A stretch of 18,042 nt of DNA, taken from the NCBI GenBank assembly GCA_031269065.1, contig JAIRWJ010000019.1, positions 1 to 18,042 on the forward strand, read 5' to 3'. Of this stretch, positions 1 through 7,727 are shown piece after piece (positions within the stretch are counted from its first letter, which is position 1; each line of letters opens with the position of its first letter). The translations under genes and the position numbers were made by a program. The notes beneath the pieces were generated by a model. It was not told the DNA's origin and made no database searches. It worked only from the letters and a program-made list of their open reading frames with translations. The DNA comes from Rickettsiales bacterium. GTDB taxonomy: Bacteria > Pseudomonadota > Alphaproteobacteria > Rickettsiales > UBA1997.

Positions 1-708
1 GGTAATCCGGGTGGGATTGGACATATTGTTGATTTTCATATCTATGGCGGCGTCCAGTCTGACTCGATTCTGGACCTTTGTGGTATAAAGGCTACAGTCC
101 CTCAGTTCCAGCTTACTCGCTTCCTTACTTCCAGCTCCAGATATATAGGTTATACTATTTTTGACAGTGAGATACCTAAAAATAATCTTTCCCACATGTA
201 GATACTCTATAAAATCATAGACTAGATCGGAAATAGGTCGACCCTCAAAAAATACCTTCTCATTGATCTTTAGAGAAGAGGTAGAATCCAGATTTATATG
301 ACTTTCTAGATTTTCCACAATCAGCTCATCGATTTCGAACCTTCTTCTTAGTAGGTCATATATTCTGACCCTAAAGCCAATATTAGGAAAGGATAGCGAG
401 TTTTTACCGAACCTAGCCTCAAAATTATCAAAGTGGTAGACAAGCCTCAACCCGCTGATGCCAATCTTTCCCCTGTTATAGCTAAAATTCCATTCTGGGT
501 TGATTTTTAGTATTGTTTTATCTACATACCTATTCAAAACCTCTATCTCTCTGGGAGTTTGAAATAAAAATGTGATAAAAAAGGCCACAGGAACAAATAT
601 GGCCAGAATAAATGACACAACAAACTTTATAGACATGAAAAACCAGGAGAAAATCTTCCTTTTTTCACACCTGAGAAAATATTTTATTTTGACTAAAAAT
701 TTGTTCAT
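1..708 (-). CDS. AsmA/DUF3971-like membrane-anchored protein, N-terminal part (runs off window)
   Basis: The minus strand stays open from an in-frame TAA at about 801 to position 1, so the C-terminus lies outside the window and 236 codons are visible from the ATG at 708. The N-terminus is basic (MNKFLVKIKYFLRCEKRKIF) and is followed by one long hydrophobic segment at about residues 20-45. After that come beta-rich stretches such as KIGISGLRLVYHFDNF and FEIDELIVENLESHINL. An N-terminal anchor followed by repeating strands with 'I..L.V.N' spacing is typical of AsmA/YhdP/DUF3971 proteins, which span or face the periplasm and take part in envelope lipid homeostasis; the family assignment is inference from pattern. 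The start is uncertain: ATG 708 has only a G-run directly before it, and an in-frame GTG at 780 would add 24 residues with a second hydrophobic stretch. Confidence 0.6.
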   Translation of the reverse strand, partial: MNKFLVKIKYFLRCEKRKIFSWFFMSIKFVVSFILAIFVPVAFFITFLFQTPREIEVLNRYVDKTILKINPEWNFSYNRGKIGISGLRLVYHFDNFEARFGKNSLSFPNIGFRVRIYDLLRRRFEIDELIVENLESHINLDSTSSLKINEKVFFEGRPISDLVYDFIEYLHVGKIIFRYLTVKNSITYISGAGSKEASKLELRDCSLYTTKVQNRVRLDAAIDMKINNMSNPTRIT

Positions 709-801
709 CCCCACAACAGTGAAAACAATCCGGCAGCAAATCCCGAGGATTCCTATAGATAGGACATTTCCTCTCTCCACGACCAGGTCTACATAGAGTT
801 A

Positions 802-830
802 ATCATAGCCACAGAATTCTAAATTATCAA
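802..830 (-). promoter_or_regulatory. Sigma-70-like promoter of the AsmA-like gene
   Basis: On the minus strand TTGATA (830-825) lies exactly 17 nt from TATGAT (807-802), 5/6 and 5/6 matches to consensus. The predicted transcript start near 795 is upstream of both candidate start codons (GTG 780, ATG 708). It gives a leader of about 15 nt to the GTG or about 87 nt to the ATG. Confidence 0.6.
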
Positions 831-964
831 ATACTGGTTTATCCCGGCAGATTTACTATCCATTCACTCCTCTCATCCTGCCCAGTGCTGGAGAAAAATT
901 AAGCTTATGTATGTTTATGTATATTTATTAGAAAGCCAATATGAAGCTGGGGCATAGGTTGCTT

Positions 965-2653
965 CTAGACACTGCCCTGCAACAACATCTCAGCTGCTCT
1001 GAGGGCCTCCTCGGTCACATCTCTGGCACTGAGCATCTTAGCTATCTCATTTTTTCTCAAAATCTGGTCGAGTTTTTCTATCATTGTGTAAGTTCTATCA
1101 TTTCTTGTCTCCTTGGATATTTTAAAGTGACTATGGCCTTTAGATGCTATCTGCGGTAGATGTGTAACCACAAAGACTTGGAAATTCTGCCCCAGTCGTT
1201 TTAGTCTTTCCCCAACAACATCGGCAACAGCTCCGCTAACTCCTGAGTCAATCTCATCAAAAATCATGGTAGAGGCAGATCCTACTCTGAGCAGTACAAC
1301 CCTCAGAGCTAGCATAAACCTTGATAACTCACCTCCCGAAGCAACCTTCGACAGGTCATCCGAAGACGTTCCCGCATTAACGGCCACCATAAATTTGACT
1401 CCGTCAATACCACTGGCACCCCAGTGGTCCTCATCTAGTTCTCTGAATTCTACTTCGAACCTTGTACTGTCCATCCTCAGCATAGCCAACTCCGCCGACA
1501 GTTCGCCCTCCAGCCGTTTGGATGCCAATCTGCGCGCATTCCTTAGTTTTCCGGCCTCTTCTAGATAGTCTGATTCTAGAAGTTTCAGTTGACTATCCAT
1601 GTCCCCCAGAGCAATTATTTTACCCCTAGCCTCCCTAAGTTTCTCTTCGGTCTCCTCTATAAATTTTGGGAAATTATTGCTATCTACATTGTATTTTCTG
1701 GACAAATTCTTCAGGGAAAATAGTCGCTCCTCGACCCTATCTAGTTCCGATCCATCAAAATCCAAGTCTCTATAGATCGACTCTATTTTTGCCATACCCT
1801 CGTTGAATTCCACTATACATTTCTCAAAATCCTCAACTATGGCATCAAACATGTTCTGCCCTTCGGCCTGAAAATTCTCGCCCAGTAGTCGATTGCGTGA
1901 AAGATAATTCTGCGCGCCGGTAATAGACTTTGAAACTGGATTATTTTTTTCCACCGTGTCTTTTACACTACCCAGAACAGCCATAATTTTTTCTCTGTTC
2001 ATCAATAGAACTCTCCTTGAATTCAGCTCCTCCTCCTCTCCAGCCTCTATAGCCATATTCCTAAGTTCATCAATTATATACTCAAGATAGTCCACTTCCC
2101 TTTCTATGCTTTCCTTCTGCCGGGTTAGCTCCTGAAGTTGCTGTTCGACAGATTTCATTTTATAGTAAAAATTCGAAACAATTTGTCTCTGCTCGGCCAG
2201 ATTTGCATATTGATCAAGTATGTCTCTATGAAATGACGGATTAAGAAGCCCTCTTTGGTCATGCTGTCCATGCACCTCGACCAGCTCAGCACCAAAGGTG
2301 TTGAGGAAATTCTGCCCAACCATAACATCGTTCACAAAGGCCTTACTCTTTCCATCCTCTGTCAGAACTCTTCTTAAAATTATATCCCCACTAGACTCTA
2401 TTTCCAATTCTCTAAGTAATTCCCGGCACTTTCCGTTGTTTTGAATATCAAACACCGCCGTGACGCTTCCGCTTTTTTTACCGTCTCTGAGCAACCTACT
2501 GCTAGAACGAACTCCCACAGCCAGCATAAGAGCGTCCAAAAATATAGACTTTCCGGAACCAGTTTCTCCGGTCAGAACACAGAGTCCGTCATCAAAATCA
2601 ACATCGGCCTCCTCTATCAGAACTATATTTCGTATTGATAAACTCTTGAGCAA
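965..2653 (-). CDS. recN: DNA repair ATPase RecN
   Basis: SMC-like ATPase of recombinational double-strand break repair. The N-terminal ATPase half carries the Walker A motif GETGSGKS about 30 residues in. A central coiled-coil follows (for example LQELTRQKESIEREVDYLEY), and the C-terminal half has the ABC signature VASGGELSRF, Walker B TMIFDEIDSGVSG and the H-loop VVTHLPQIAS. At about 562 residues it is full length for the family. I prefer the TTG at 2653: it follows AAGGTGG with 4-nt spacing and gives MLKSLSIRN, the usual RecN N-terminus. The in-frame ATG at 2671 adds MRQGGS and has no ribosome site. No comL/bamD or ligA neighbour, common next to recN elsewhere, is visible. The gene looks intact and functional. 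Confidence 0.96.
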   Translation of the reverse strand: MLKSLSIRNIVLIEEADVDFDDGLCVLTGETGSGKSIFLDALMLAVGVRSSSRLLRDGKKSGSVTAVFDIQNNGKCRELLRELEIESSGDIILRRVLTEDGKSKAFVNDVMVGQNFLNTFGAELVEVHGQHDQRGLLNPSFHRDILDQYANLAEQRQIVSNFYYKMKSVEQQLQELTRQKESIEREVDYLEYIIDELRNMAIEAGEEEELNSRRVLLMNREKIMAVLGSVKDTVEKNNPVSKSITGAQNYLSRNRLLGENFQAEGQNMFDAIVEDFEKCIVEFNEGMAKIESIYRDLDFDGSELDRVEERLFSLKNLSRKYNVDSNNFPKFIEETEEKLREARGKIIALGDMDSQLKLLESDYLEEAGKLRNARRLASKRLEGELSAELAMLRMDSTRFEVEFRELDEDHWGASGIDGVKFMVAVNAGTSSDDLSKVASGGELSRFMLALRVVLLRVGSASTMIFDEIDSGVSGAVADVVGERLKRLGQNFQVFVVTHLPQIASKGHSHFKISKETRNDRTYTMIEKLDQILRKNEIAKMLSARDVTEEALRAAEMLLQGSV

Positions 2654-2681
2654 GCTACCACCTTGGCGCATATCTGTGCCC

Positions 2682-2709
2682 AGTCTAGGATCTGTTGTGG
2701 ATAAATCAA
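2682..2709 (-). promoter_or_regulatory. Putative recN promoter containing a perfect DnaA-box sequence
   Basis: On the minus strand TTGATT (2709-2704) is followed after 16 nt by TAGACT (2687-2682), a moderate sigma-70 match about 29 nt upstream of the TTG start. The nonamer TTATCCACA, a perfect DnaA box, occupies 2704-2696 and so sits at the edge of the -35 and in the spacer. The promoter is inferred; the nonamer is seen directly, but one copy could be chance. Confidence 0.4.
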
Positions 2710-3832
2710 CAACTCGTTTGGAGTCGGGTACTTAGTACCATACCCTAATATTTAGGTTATTTCCCTTTCCTTACCACCATTGTCATTTATTTTTAAACAT
2801 TTTGTTTTTCTTTTCCGCAGCGACTGCTATACCGGAGCCTATTTTTCAGCAGCATATCTCCATTAGCCTATAGCAATGCTGTTATACAACCTCCTATAAT
2901 TTACCAAACCTTTTTGTTCTTTCCTATTAGATCTGTCGCATAAATGATCCTAACCATCTCTATAAATTACATATGCCGACCACTAGGATTAAGTGCTGAA
3001 CTAAATTTTGCTACATCTATACTTACCTAGCATGATTCTAAATCTCCCTATAAAACCTATAACATCTTCAACCACTATCTTTTACCCTGATATACCAGAC
3101 CATCTGCGAAATTAACATTTATAAAGCTAAAATTTCGTTTTGCAGACAGTCCGCTATCAAAAACACCTATCAGAGAGCCACTAGATCTATCTCACACATG
3201 TTAAACTGAAATTGTAGCCGGAGGTACGATAAAATATTGGGCTAAACACAATAGATCATCAAATCCCTAGGATATTTTTCTAATCCGATCCTAGTGCCCG
3301 AAGATAGGATCTTCAAGGCTTTGAAACTTCCTCACCGGTTAAAAAATAAGGTTAGCTGGTTTCCAGTTGCGACAAAACAAACTACAGTGCCATTCCCTAT
3401 TTACTCTGGTCTTTTTCCTCTTCGGAGCAATAGATACATTCTGTACCATCCTCTAGAATAGATGTTGCGCAGTCATCCATTTTCCATGCGTAGACTGTCG
3501 CTGTCTGCAAAGGAGTTTTTCCCTCCATTTTATCTTCAAGATCTTTCACAGCAGAAAAGTCTTCAATTGGTGTAGCATATTCCCGTTTCTCTATAGAAAA
3601 ATTCCTTCGATATTCTCACTAGGGCTACTGTGTCCTTAGAGTATCTCATATATTAGATCCATTTTCAAGCTCGTTTCAACTTCCAGTACCTATTGCTTTA
3701 AAAGTAATTGATGTTATCCTGGTTTCAGCCTGGTCTGGCCATTTCCATAAGATACCGGCCAATGCGGTATACGGGTTCTGGAGAGGGAATAAAGACTAGG
3801 GATAAACCTAACAATAGAGAGGGAAGTTTTTT
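2710..3832. other. Gene-poor gap of about 1.1 kb with decayed fragments
   Basis: No intact reading frame is seen on either strand; all frames are broken by frequent stops. I looked for rnpB, ffs and ssrA signatures and found none. Two minus-strand fragments have protein-like content: an ankyrin-like piece (3397-3618, listed separately) and an open stretch at 3191-3075 encoding SLIGVFDSGLSAKR, which recalls the start of glutamate racemase. Two small dyads are present, GATCCTA/TAGGATC (3287-3311) and ATACCG/CGGTAT (3752-3770). The stretch reads as decayed coding DNA, as is common in reduced genomes. Confidence 0.6.
3397..3618 (-). pseudogene. Ankyrin-repeat protein remnant (C-terminal end)
   Basis: A minus-strand frame is open from just after a TGA at about 3619 to a TAG at 3399-3397. 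It encodes MEGKTPLQTATVYAW followed by KMDDCATSILEDGTE and a short acidic tail ending EEEKDQSK. The GKTPLxxA start and the 'ILEDGTE' end match the ankyrin-repeat consensus (GxTPLHxAA...LLexGad). Upstream in the same frame stops are frequent, so no full gene exists. The only ATG (3528) would give a 43-residue peptide without a clear ribosome site. It could be the last piece of a decayed ankyrin gene or a very small protein; one partial repeat is weak evidence. Confidence 0.4.
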
Positions 3833-4921
3833 ATGCGTACACGCAGCATACCTATAATACTTTTCATAGCACAGATTTTGACTTTCGGGACTATACTGGC
3901 AGAAAAACGAGTTGCTAGGCCAAAGCCAGGATCAGGTAGCTCTGTTGAACAAAGAGCAAGGAATGTTATAGAAGAAATAGAAAGAGGAAAGTTTTGGGCG
4001 AATGGAAAAACCAGTGGTTTCCTATATCTTATCGACTTTGACAATACTATCCACAATCAGGATGGTCCCTATAAAATGGAATCTATAGTAAATGAGGATG
4101 TTCTGATGAAATCGCTTTTGGACAGAGCCAATGGAATTGAGGACGAATATTCTGAAAAAATAAGGGATTTTCTGGTAGACCAGGCCGTAAAACTCGGAAA
4201 TTACAAGATAGACGATTTCACAACCGTCCAGGAGCTGTTTGGAAACAGTAAAAATTTCAGAAAGGACATATCTAAATCTGTTGGCGAATATTTTACTAGG
4301 AAGGTTGCACCAAATCACCGCATCAGCTATCTTTTGGAGTTTGGTTGTTCTCGGGACCAGATAGAGTCAAACTATACGAATATTTCTAGGGATTATAGAA
4401 GATATTATACAGGAATAAGGCAGAATAGGATTATGGTAGAAATAATTTGCCAACTATTGCATGCAAAGAAAAAGGTATTTATTCTTACCGATAACTCGGA
4501 GGCCAATGTGCTAGTGGGTTCACGTCATATGAAGCTGGAAGAAACCATAAGAGAGCGTTTGGCCGAGCTGGGTACAACCCTGGATCCAAAAATTCCTATC
4601 ATAGCCGGGGAAACGGATATAAATGGTATATTACCTGTGGATCTGAGCACTAGACCCTTGATTCCAATAATATCCCTGTTTAAGCGCAGGCCAAAGATAT
4701 CGGAACATTTTTTTGAGATAAGTACGAAAAAATGTTACGATTCCAGAAAAACGGTCGAAAGAGAATTGAGAGAAAAATATGGTATCGATACAAAAAATAT
4801 AGCCTTTGTTATGTTTGACGATGATTCCTCTACTCTGACTAATCTCAAACAGCAGGATATTATGCCAGTGTTTGTGCAAGAATCCGGGGTAACCATTGGT
4901 GGGGTTGTATATGCTTACTAA
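3833..4921 (+). CDS. Exported HAD-superfamily hydrolase-like protein
   Basis: A 362-residue protein that I do not recognise as a named family. Residues 1-23 form a signal peptide (basic MRTRS, hydrophobic core, ILA|EK cleavage site). The mature part carries the HAD motifs in order: LIDFDNT at 66-72 (nucleophile D68, acid D70), FILTDN at 216-221 (motif II Thr219), a Lys pair at 299-300 as possible motif III, and FVMFDDD at 325-331 (motif IV acids). The insert between motifs I and II is long (about 145 residues), leaving room for a large cap domain. It therefore probably hydrolyses a phosphorylated substrate outside the cytoplasm. The ribosome site GGGAAG lies 6 nt before the ATG. The gene stands alone between a decayed gap and argS, which has its own promoter. 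The HAD fold is quite sure, the substrate unknown. Confidence 0.8.
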   Translation: MRTRSIPIILFIAQILTFGTILAEKRVARPKPGSGSSVEQRARNVIEEIERGKFWANGKTSGFLYLIDFDNTIHNQDGPYKMESIVNEDVLMKSLLDRANGIEDEYSEKIRDFLVDQAVKLGNYKIDDFTTVQELFGNSKNFRKDISKSVGEYFTRKVAPNHRISYLLEFGCSRDQIESNYTNISRDYRRYYTGIRQNRIMVEIICQLLHAKKKVFILTDNSEANVLVGSRHMKLEETIRERLAELGTTLDPKIPIIAGETDINGILPVDLSTRPLIPIISLFKRRPKISEHFFEISTKKCYDSRKTVERELREKYGIDTKNIAFVMFDDDSSTLTNLKQQDIMPVFVQESGVTIGGVVYAY

Positions 4922-5120
4922 ATACATAGAATAACACCTGAATACCGGTCTATAAGGGCCATTTCTTCGGATTACCGAGCCATGGCCTAGCGGACCTTGT
5001 GGGGGTTGTACTGGAAAAGGCAATAGATATGTCCACGACTCCAATGGAGACTTATCTACTACAGAAGGAGGTGAGTTTGTCCGGAATACTATGAACCTAT
5101 ACAATTACGCAGATGGTACG

Positions 5121-5148
5121 TTGATTTATAGCAATCATATGCTACAAT
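5121..5148 (+). promoter_or_regulatory. Sigma-70-like promoter of argS
   Basis: TTGATT (5121-5126), a 16-nt spacer, then TACAAT (5143-5148, 5/6 to consensus). The predicted transcript start near 5155 leaves a leader of about 18-30 nt before the argS start candidates. Confidence 0.5.
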
Positions 5149-5172
5149 GCGATTCATTATTGCCTAATTTTA

Positions 5173-6903
5173 GTGCCTATGGATATGGTGGATCTTCTGA
5201 ACGAAGAATTGAGGAAAGTTTTTAGTGTACTGGGCTACGAAGTGGATTTGGCAATGTTCCAACATTCTGACCGACCTGACATAGGCGACTTCCAAACAAA
5301 TTCTGCTATGGCTCTCGCTAAGAAGTTCAAAAGATCTCCCCGAGAGGTGGCCGAAACTATAGTTGGAGAGCTTAGAGAGAGCGAACTGTTCAGAAACATT
5401 TCTATTGATGGACCAGGATTTATAAACGTGTCTCTCCGAGACGAAGTGCTGCTGAAGCTAGCAAACGGAACTCTGGGTGACCCAAGCTGCGGTTTCCAAA
5501 GTAATTCTCCAGGAAAAACAGTGGTCATAGACTTTGGTGGCTATAACATAGCCAAGGAACCTCACGTGGGCCACCTGAGGTCGACGGTGATCGGAGAAAG
5601 TATCAGAAGAATATATGAATTTTGTGGAGACCGGGTAATCAGCGATGTACACCAGGGCGACTGGGGAACTAATATGGGTATGGTTATCCAGGGAATAAAA
5701 TTGAAATATCCTAATCTGAAATGCTTCACCGCCGGTTTTGACAGTGACAAAATCGATGATCTGGAAACCAACGCCGAAGAGCTGACAGAAATATATAGAA
5801 TGGCTACAGCCAGAGCCAAAGAGGATCCCGATTTCGAAGCGGAGGTGCATCGGGCAACAAAAATGCTTCAAGATGGATTTAAACCCTACAGAATTCTCTG
5901 GGAGCATTTTAACCGAATATCCATCGGGAACCTGAAGGAATTGGCTGTGGATGTGTTCGGAGCACACTTCGATCTCTGGAACGGAGAGAGCTCTGTCCAT
6001 GAATTAATAGTACAGATGATAAGGAATCTGACTCTAAATGGCATAATAACTGTGTCCAATGGCGCGAGGATCATAGACCTGAGCTCGCTAGATCCAGATA
6101 TACCACCGGTGATCATAGAAAAGAGTGATGGGGCTGTGATGTATGCTAGCAGCGATATAGCTACAATTCTGGATAGGCTACAGAAATTTAACCCAAGTCT
6201 GATCCTCTATGTGGTTGACGCTAGACAGGCTCTGCATTTCAAACAGGTGTTTCTTGCCTGCGGGAAAATAGGTCTTCTCAATGAGAGGCATGTGGCAGAA
6301 CACTGTCCCTTTGGTACTATGAACGGAGCCGATGGCAAACCCTTCAAAACTCGGTCCGGCGATACAGTAAAGCTCAGAGATCTGGTCAACGAGACTCAAA
6401 CTAGAATAAGAGAAAAAACTTCCCAAGGCAGCGAGGAGGATGTAAAAAATATAGCTATTGCCTGTCTGAAGTTCGCAGACCTGATAAACTATCGGGAGTC
6501 AAACTATGTATTCGACTTCGACCAGTTTACCAACTACGAGGGGAAAACTGGCGCCTATATACTCTACAGTCTGGTTAGAATTAGCTCCATTCTGGATAAT
6601 TACAATATGACGGACTATGCCATCGACCGGATTGGTGGTGAAGAGGAAAGATCTCTTCTGCTGGAATTCACAAAATTTACAACGGTAATCAAACAGGCCC
6701 AGGCCCGGAAGGCACCGAATGTGGTAGCCGAATATGTCTACCGGATGGCAAAGAAATTTAACGGTTTCTATGCGAACTGCAGCATAAATAACGAAGCCGA
6801 CGAGGGTTACCGGAAATCAAAAATATCTCTACTCAAACTCACAGCCCAGTACATCAAAAAATGCCTGGACCTTCTGGGCATAGAGACGGTCAACCGTATG
6901 TGA
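5173..6903 (+). CDS. argS: Arginyl-tRNA synthetase
   Basis: Class I synthetase that charges tRNA-Arg in the cytoplasm. The N-terminal Arg-specific domain (about residues 1-85, with DIGDFQTNSAMALAK) leads into the catalytic core, where KEPHVGHLRST (128-138) is the HIGH motif. GDWGTNMGM, VMYASSDIAT and DGKPFKTRSGDTVKL follow; the last replaces KMSKS, as in many ArgS. A C-terminal DALR anticodon-binding domain ends in RM, as family members commonly do. At 576 residues it is full length. The start is uncertain among GTG 5173, ATG 5179 and ATG 5185, all in frame, and no clear ribosome site is seen. The gene is single-cistron and convergent with the decayed bioB to its right. Confidence 0.96.
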   Translation: MPMDMVDLLNEELRKVFSVLGYEVDLAMFQHSDRPDIGDFQTNSAMALAKKFKRSPREVAETIVGELRESELFRNISIDGPGFINVSLRDEVLLKLANGTLGDPSCGFQSNSPGKTVVIDFGGYNIAKEPHVGHLRSTVIGESIRRIYEFCGDRVISDVHQGDWGTNMGMVIQGIKLKYPNLKCFTAGFDSDKIDDLETNAEELTEIYRMATARAKEDPDFEAEVHRATKMLQDGFKPYRILWEHFNRISIGNLKELAVDVFGAHFDLWNGESSVHELIVQMIRNLTLNGIITVSNGARIIDLSSLDPDIPPVIIEKSDGAVMYASSDIATILDRLQKFNPSLILYVVDARQALHFKQVFLACGKIGLLNERHVAEHCPFGTMNGADGKPFKTRSGDTVKLRDLVNETQTRIREKTSQGSEEDVKNIAIACLKFADLINYRESNYVFDFDQFTNYEGKTGAYILYSLVRISSILDNYNMTDYAIDRIGGEEERSLLLEFTKFTTVIKQAQARKAPNVVAEYVYRMAKKFNGFYANCSINNEADEGYRKSKISLLKLTAQYIKKCLDLLGIETVNRM

Positions 6904-6948
6904 TGATGTGTTCTCTATCTATCGGTACCGTTTTTTGGCATTCGTGGC

Positions 6949-7307
6949 CTATTCTATTTCGTATTCGAAGCCTGCGTTCCTTATCAGTTCGATGACTTCT
7001 TTTATGCTCTGGCCGCCTGTCGTGAGGTACCCTGCGGCGAATATCGAATCCACAGCATAGAACATAAGATTTTGTTTTTCTCCCAGATAGATCTCTCTGC
7101 CAGCAGCGCACCCGATGTTAGCTTTAGGTACCAGCAACCTAGCCAGACATAGGACTTTGATGCAATACTCTGGGGTCAAATTGACAGATCCGCATTCTCC
7201 AGTGGAGTTCCTCTGATAAGTATGAGGAAATTTACAGGAACCGACTTTGGATCTATTTCTCTCGCATCAAGTAACGTTTCCTTTGTATTTTTTCTGCAGG
7301 ACATAGA
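6949..7307 (-). pseudogene. bioB: Biotin synthase remnant, frameshifted 3' part of bioB
   Basis: Two minus-strand frames together give the C-terminal third of BioB. The first (7307 to a TGA at 7178-7176) reads DPKSVPVNFLILIRGTPLEN, matching the family's SVPINxLxxxxGTPL segment. The second (about 7179 to 6949) carries on with LARLLVPKANIGCAAGRE and DSIFAAGYLTTGG, matching ARxxMPxxxxRLSAGRE and NSIFxGxxLLTT. The break near 7178 is a single-frame shift, and a TAG stands upstream at 7310-7308. The radical-SAM half with the CxxxCxxC cluster is absent, so the product cannot be functional. Between 7308 and the tRNA another open frame (SRIVLDFPDENFGELLG) is present that I do not recognise. Biotin synthesis appears to have been lost here. 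Confidence 0.85.
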
Positions 7308-7468
7308 CTATGCCGAGTAGCTCTCCGAAATTCTCATCGGGAAAATCCAACACTATTCGAGAGTTAGTGATTCCCAGGCCAGCGATCGACGCTGTGTCTC
7401 TTCTAGGTTCAATTTCATCGAGAAGGGGTTGTTTTTTGCTAAACAGTGGCTAACCACGCCGCAGACTC

Positions 7469-7545
7469 TGGTTGCGGGGGCAGGATTTGAACCTACGACC
7501 TCCAGATTATGAGCCTGGCAAGCTACCGAGCTGCTCTACCCCGCA
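7469..7545 (-). tRNA. tRNA-Met (CAT), initiator type
   Basis: A 77-nt cloverleaf including an encoded CCA end (7471-7469). The acceptor stem is TGCGGGG/CCCCGCA with discriminator A, the anticodon loop is CTCATAA, and the T arm is GTAGGTTCAAATCCTGC. Overall it follows bacterial fMet tRNA closely, including the D-loop AGC.CGGTA and the variable region GGTCG. Two initiator features differ. Position 1 is T and pairs with A72, where a C1:A72 mismatch is usual. The anticodon-stem pairs 29-31/39-41 are A:U, G:C, G:U instead of three G:C pairs. It is most likely the initiator tRNA. Confidence 0.93.
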
Positions 7546-7558
7546 TTAACCACCGGTG

Positions 7559-7587
7559 ATTGTAGAACGAAAAATTTAAAACTTCAA
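7559..7587 (-). promoter_or_regulatory. Sigma-70-like promoter of the tRNA gene
   Basis: On the minus strand TTGAAG (7587-7582) and TACAAT (7564-7559) are separated by exactly 17 nt. The predicted start lies about 6-8 nt before the mature tRNA 5' end, a normal short tRNA leader. Confidence 0.55.
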
Positions 7588-7727
7588 CAGATACCATAAA
7601 ATCAACAAAATGTGGATTTATTCAATAATTTTTACTTTTTATTTTTCTTTTAGGGAGGAAACTAATTAAAAATTAATTATATAAAGACTGTTAATATTAT
7701 CTGAGGCCCAGAGATAGCATACCTAGA

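Noticed and set aside
3620..3800. Extension of the ankyrin remnant upstream (fragment ELENGSNI in the same frame)
   Set aside because: Stops are as frequent there as expected by chance, so the resemblance is not usable evidence.
2710..3832. Structural RNA (RNase P, SRP or tmRNA) in the large gap
   Set aside because: Their conserved core sequences were looked for on both strands and not found.
4631..5104. Minus-strand open frame of 157 codons
   Set aside because: Antisense to the 3' end of the HAD gene, without a ribosome site or motif; a shadow frame.
4956..5225. Plus-strand open frame of 90 codons between the HAD gene and argS (PCGGCTGKGNRYVHDSNG, then YADGTLIYSN)
   Set aside because: Protein-like, but it has no start codon before its middle, overlaps the argS promoter and start, and matches no family I know. 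It could be a remnant, but support is too thin to list as a gene.
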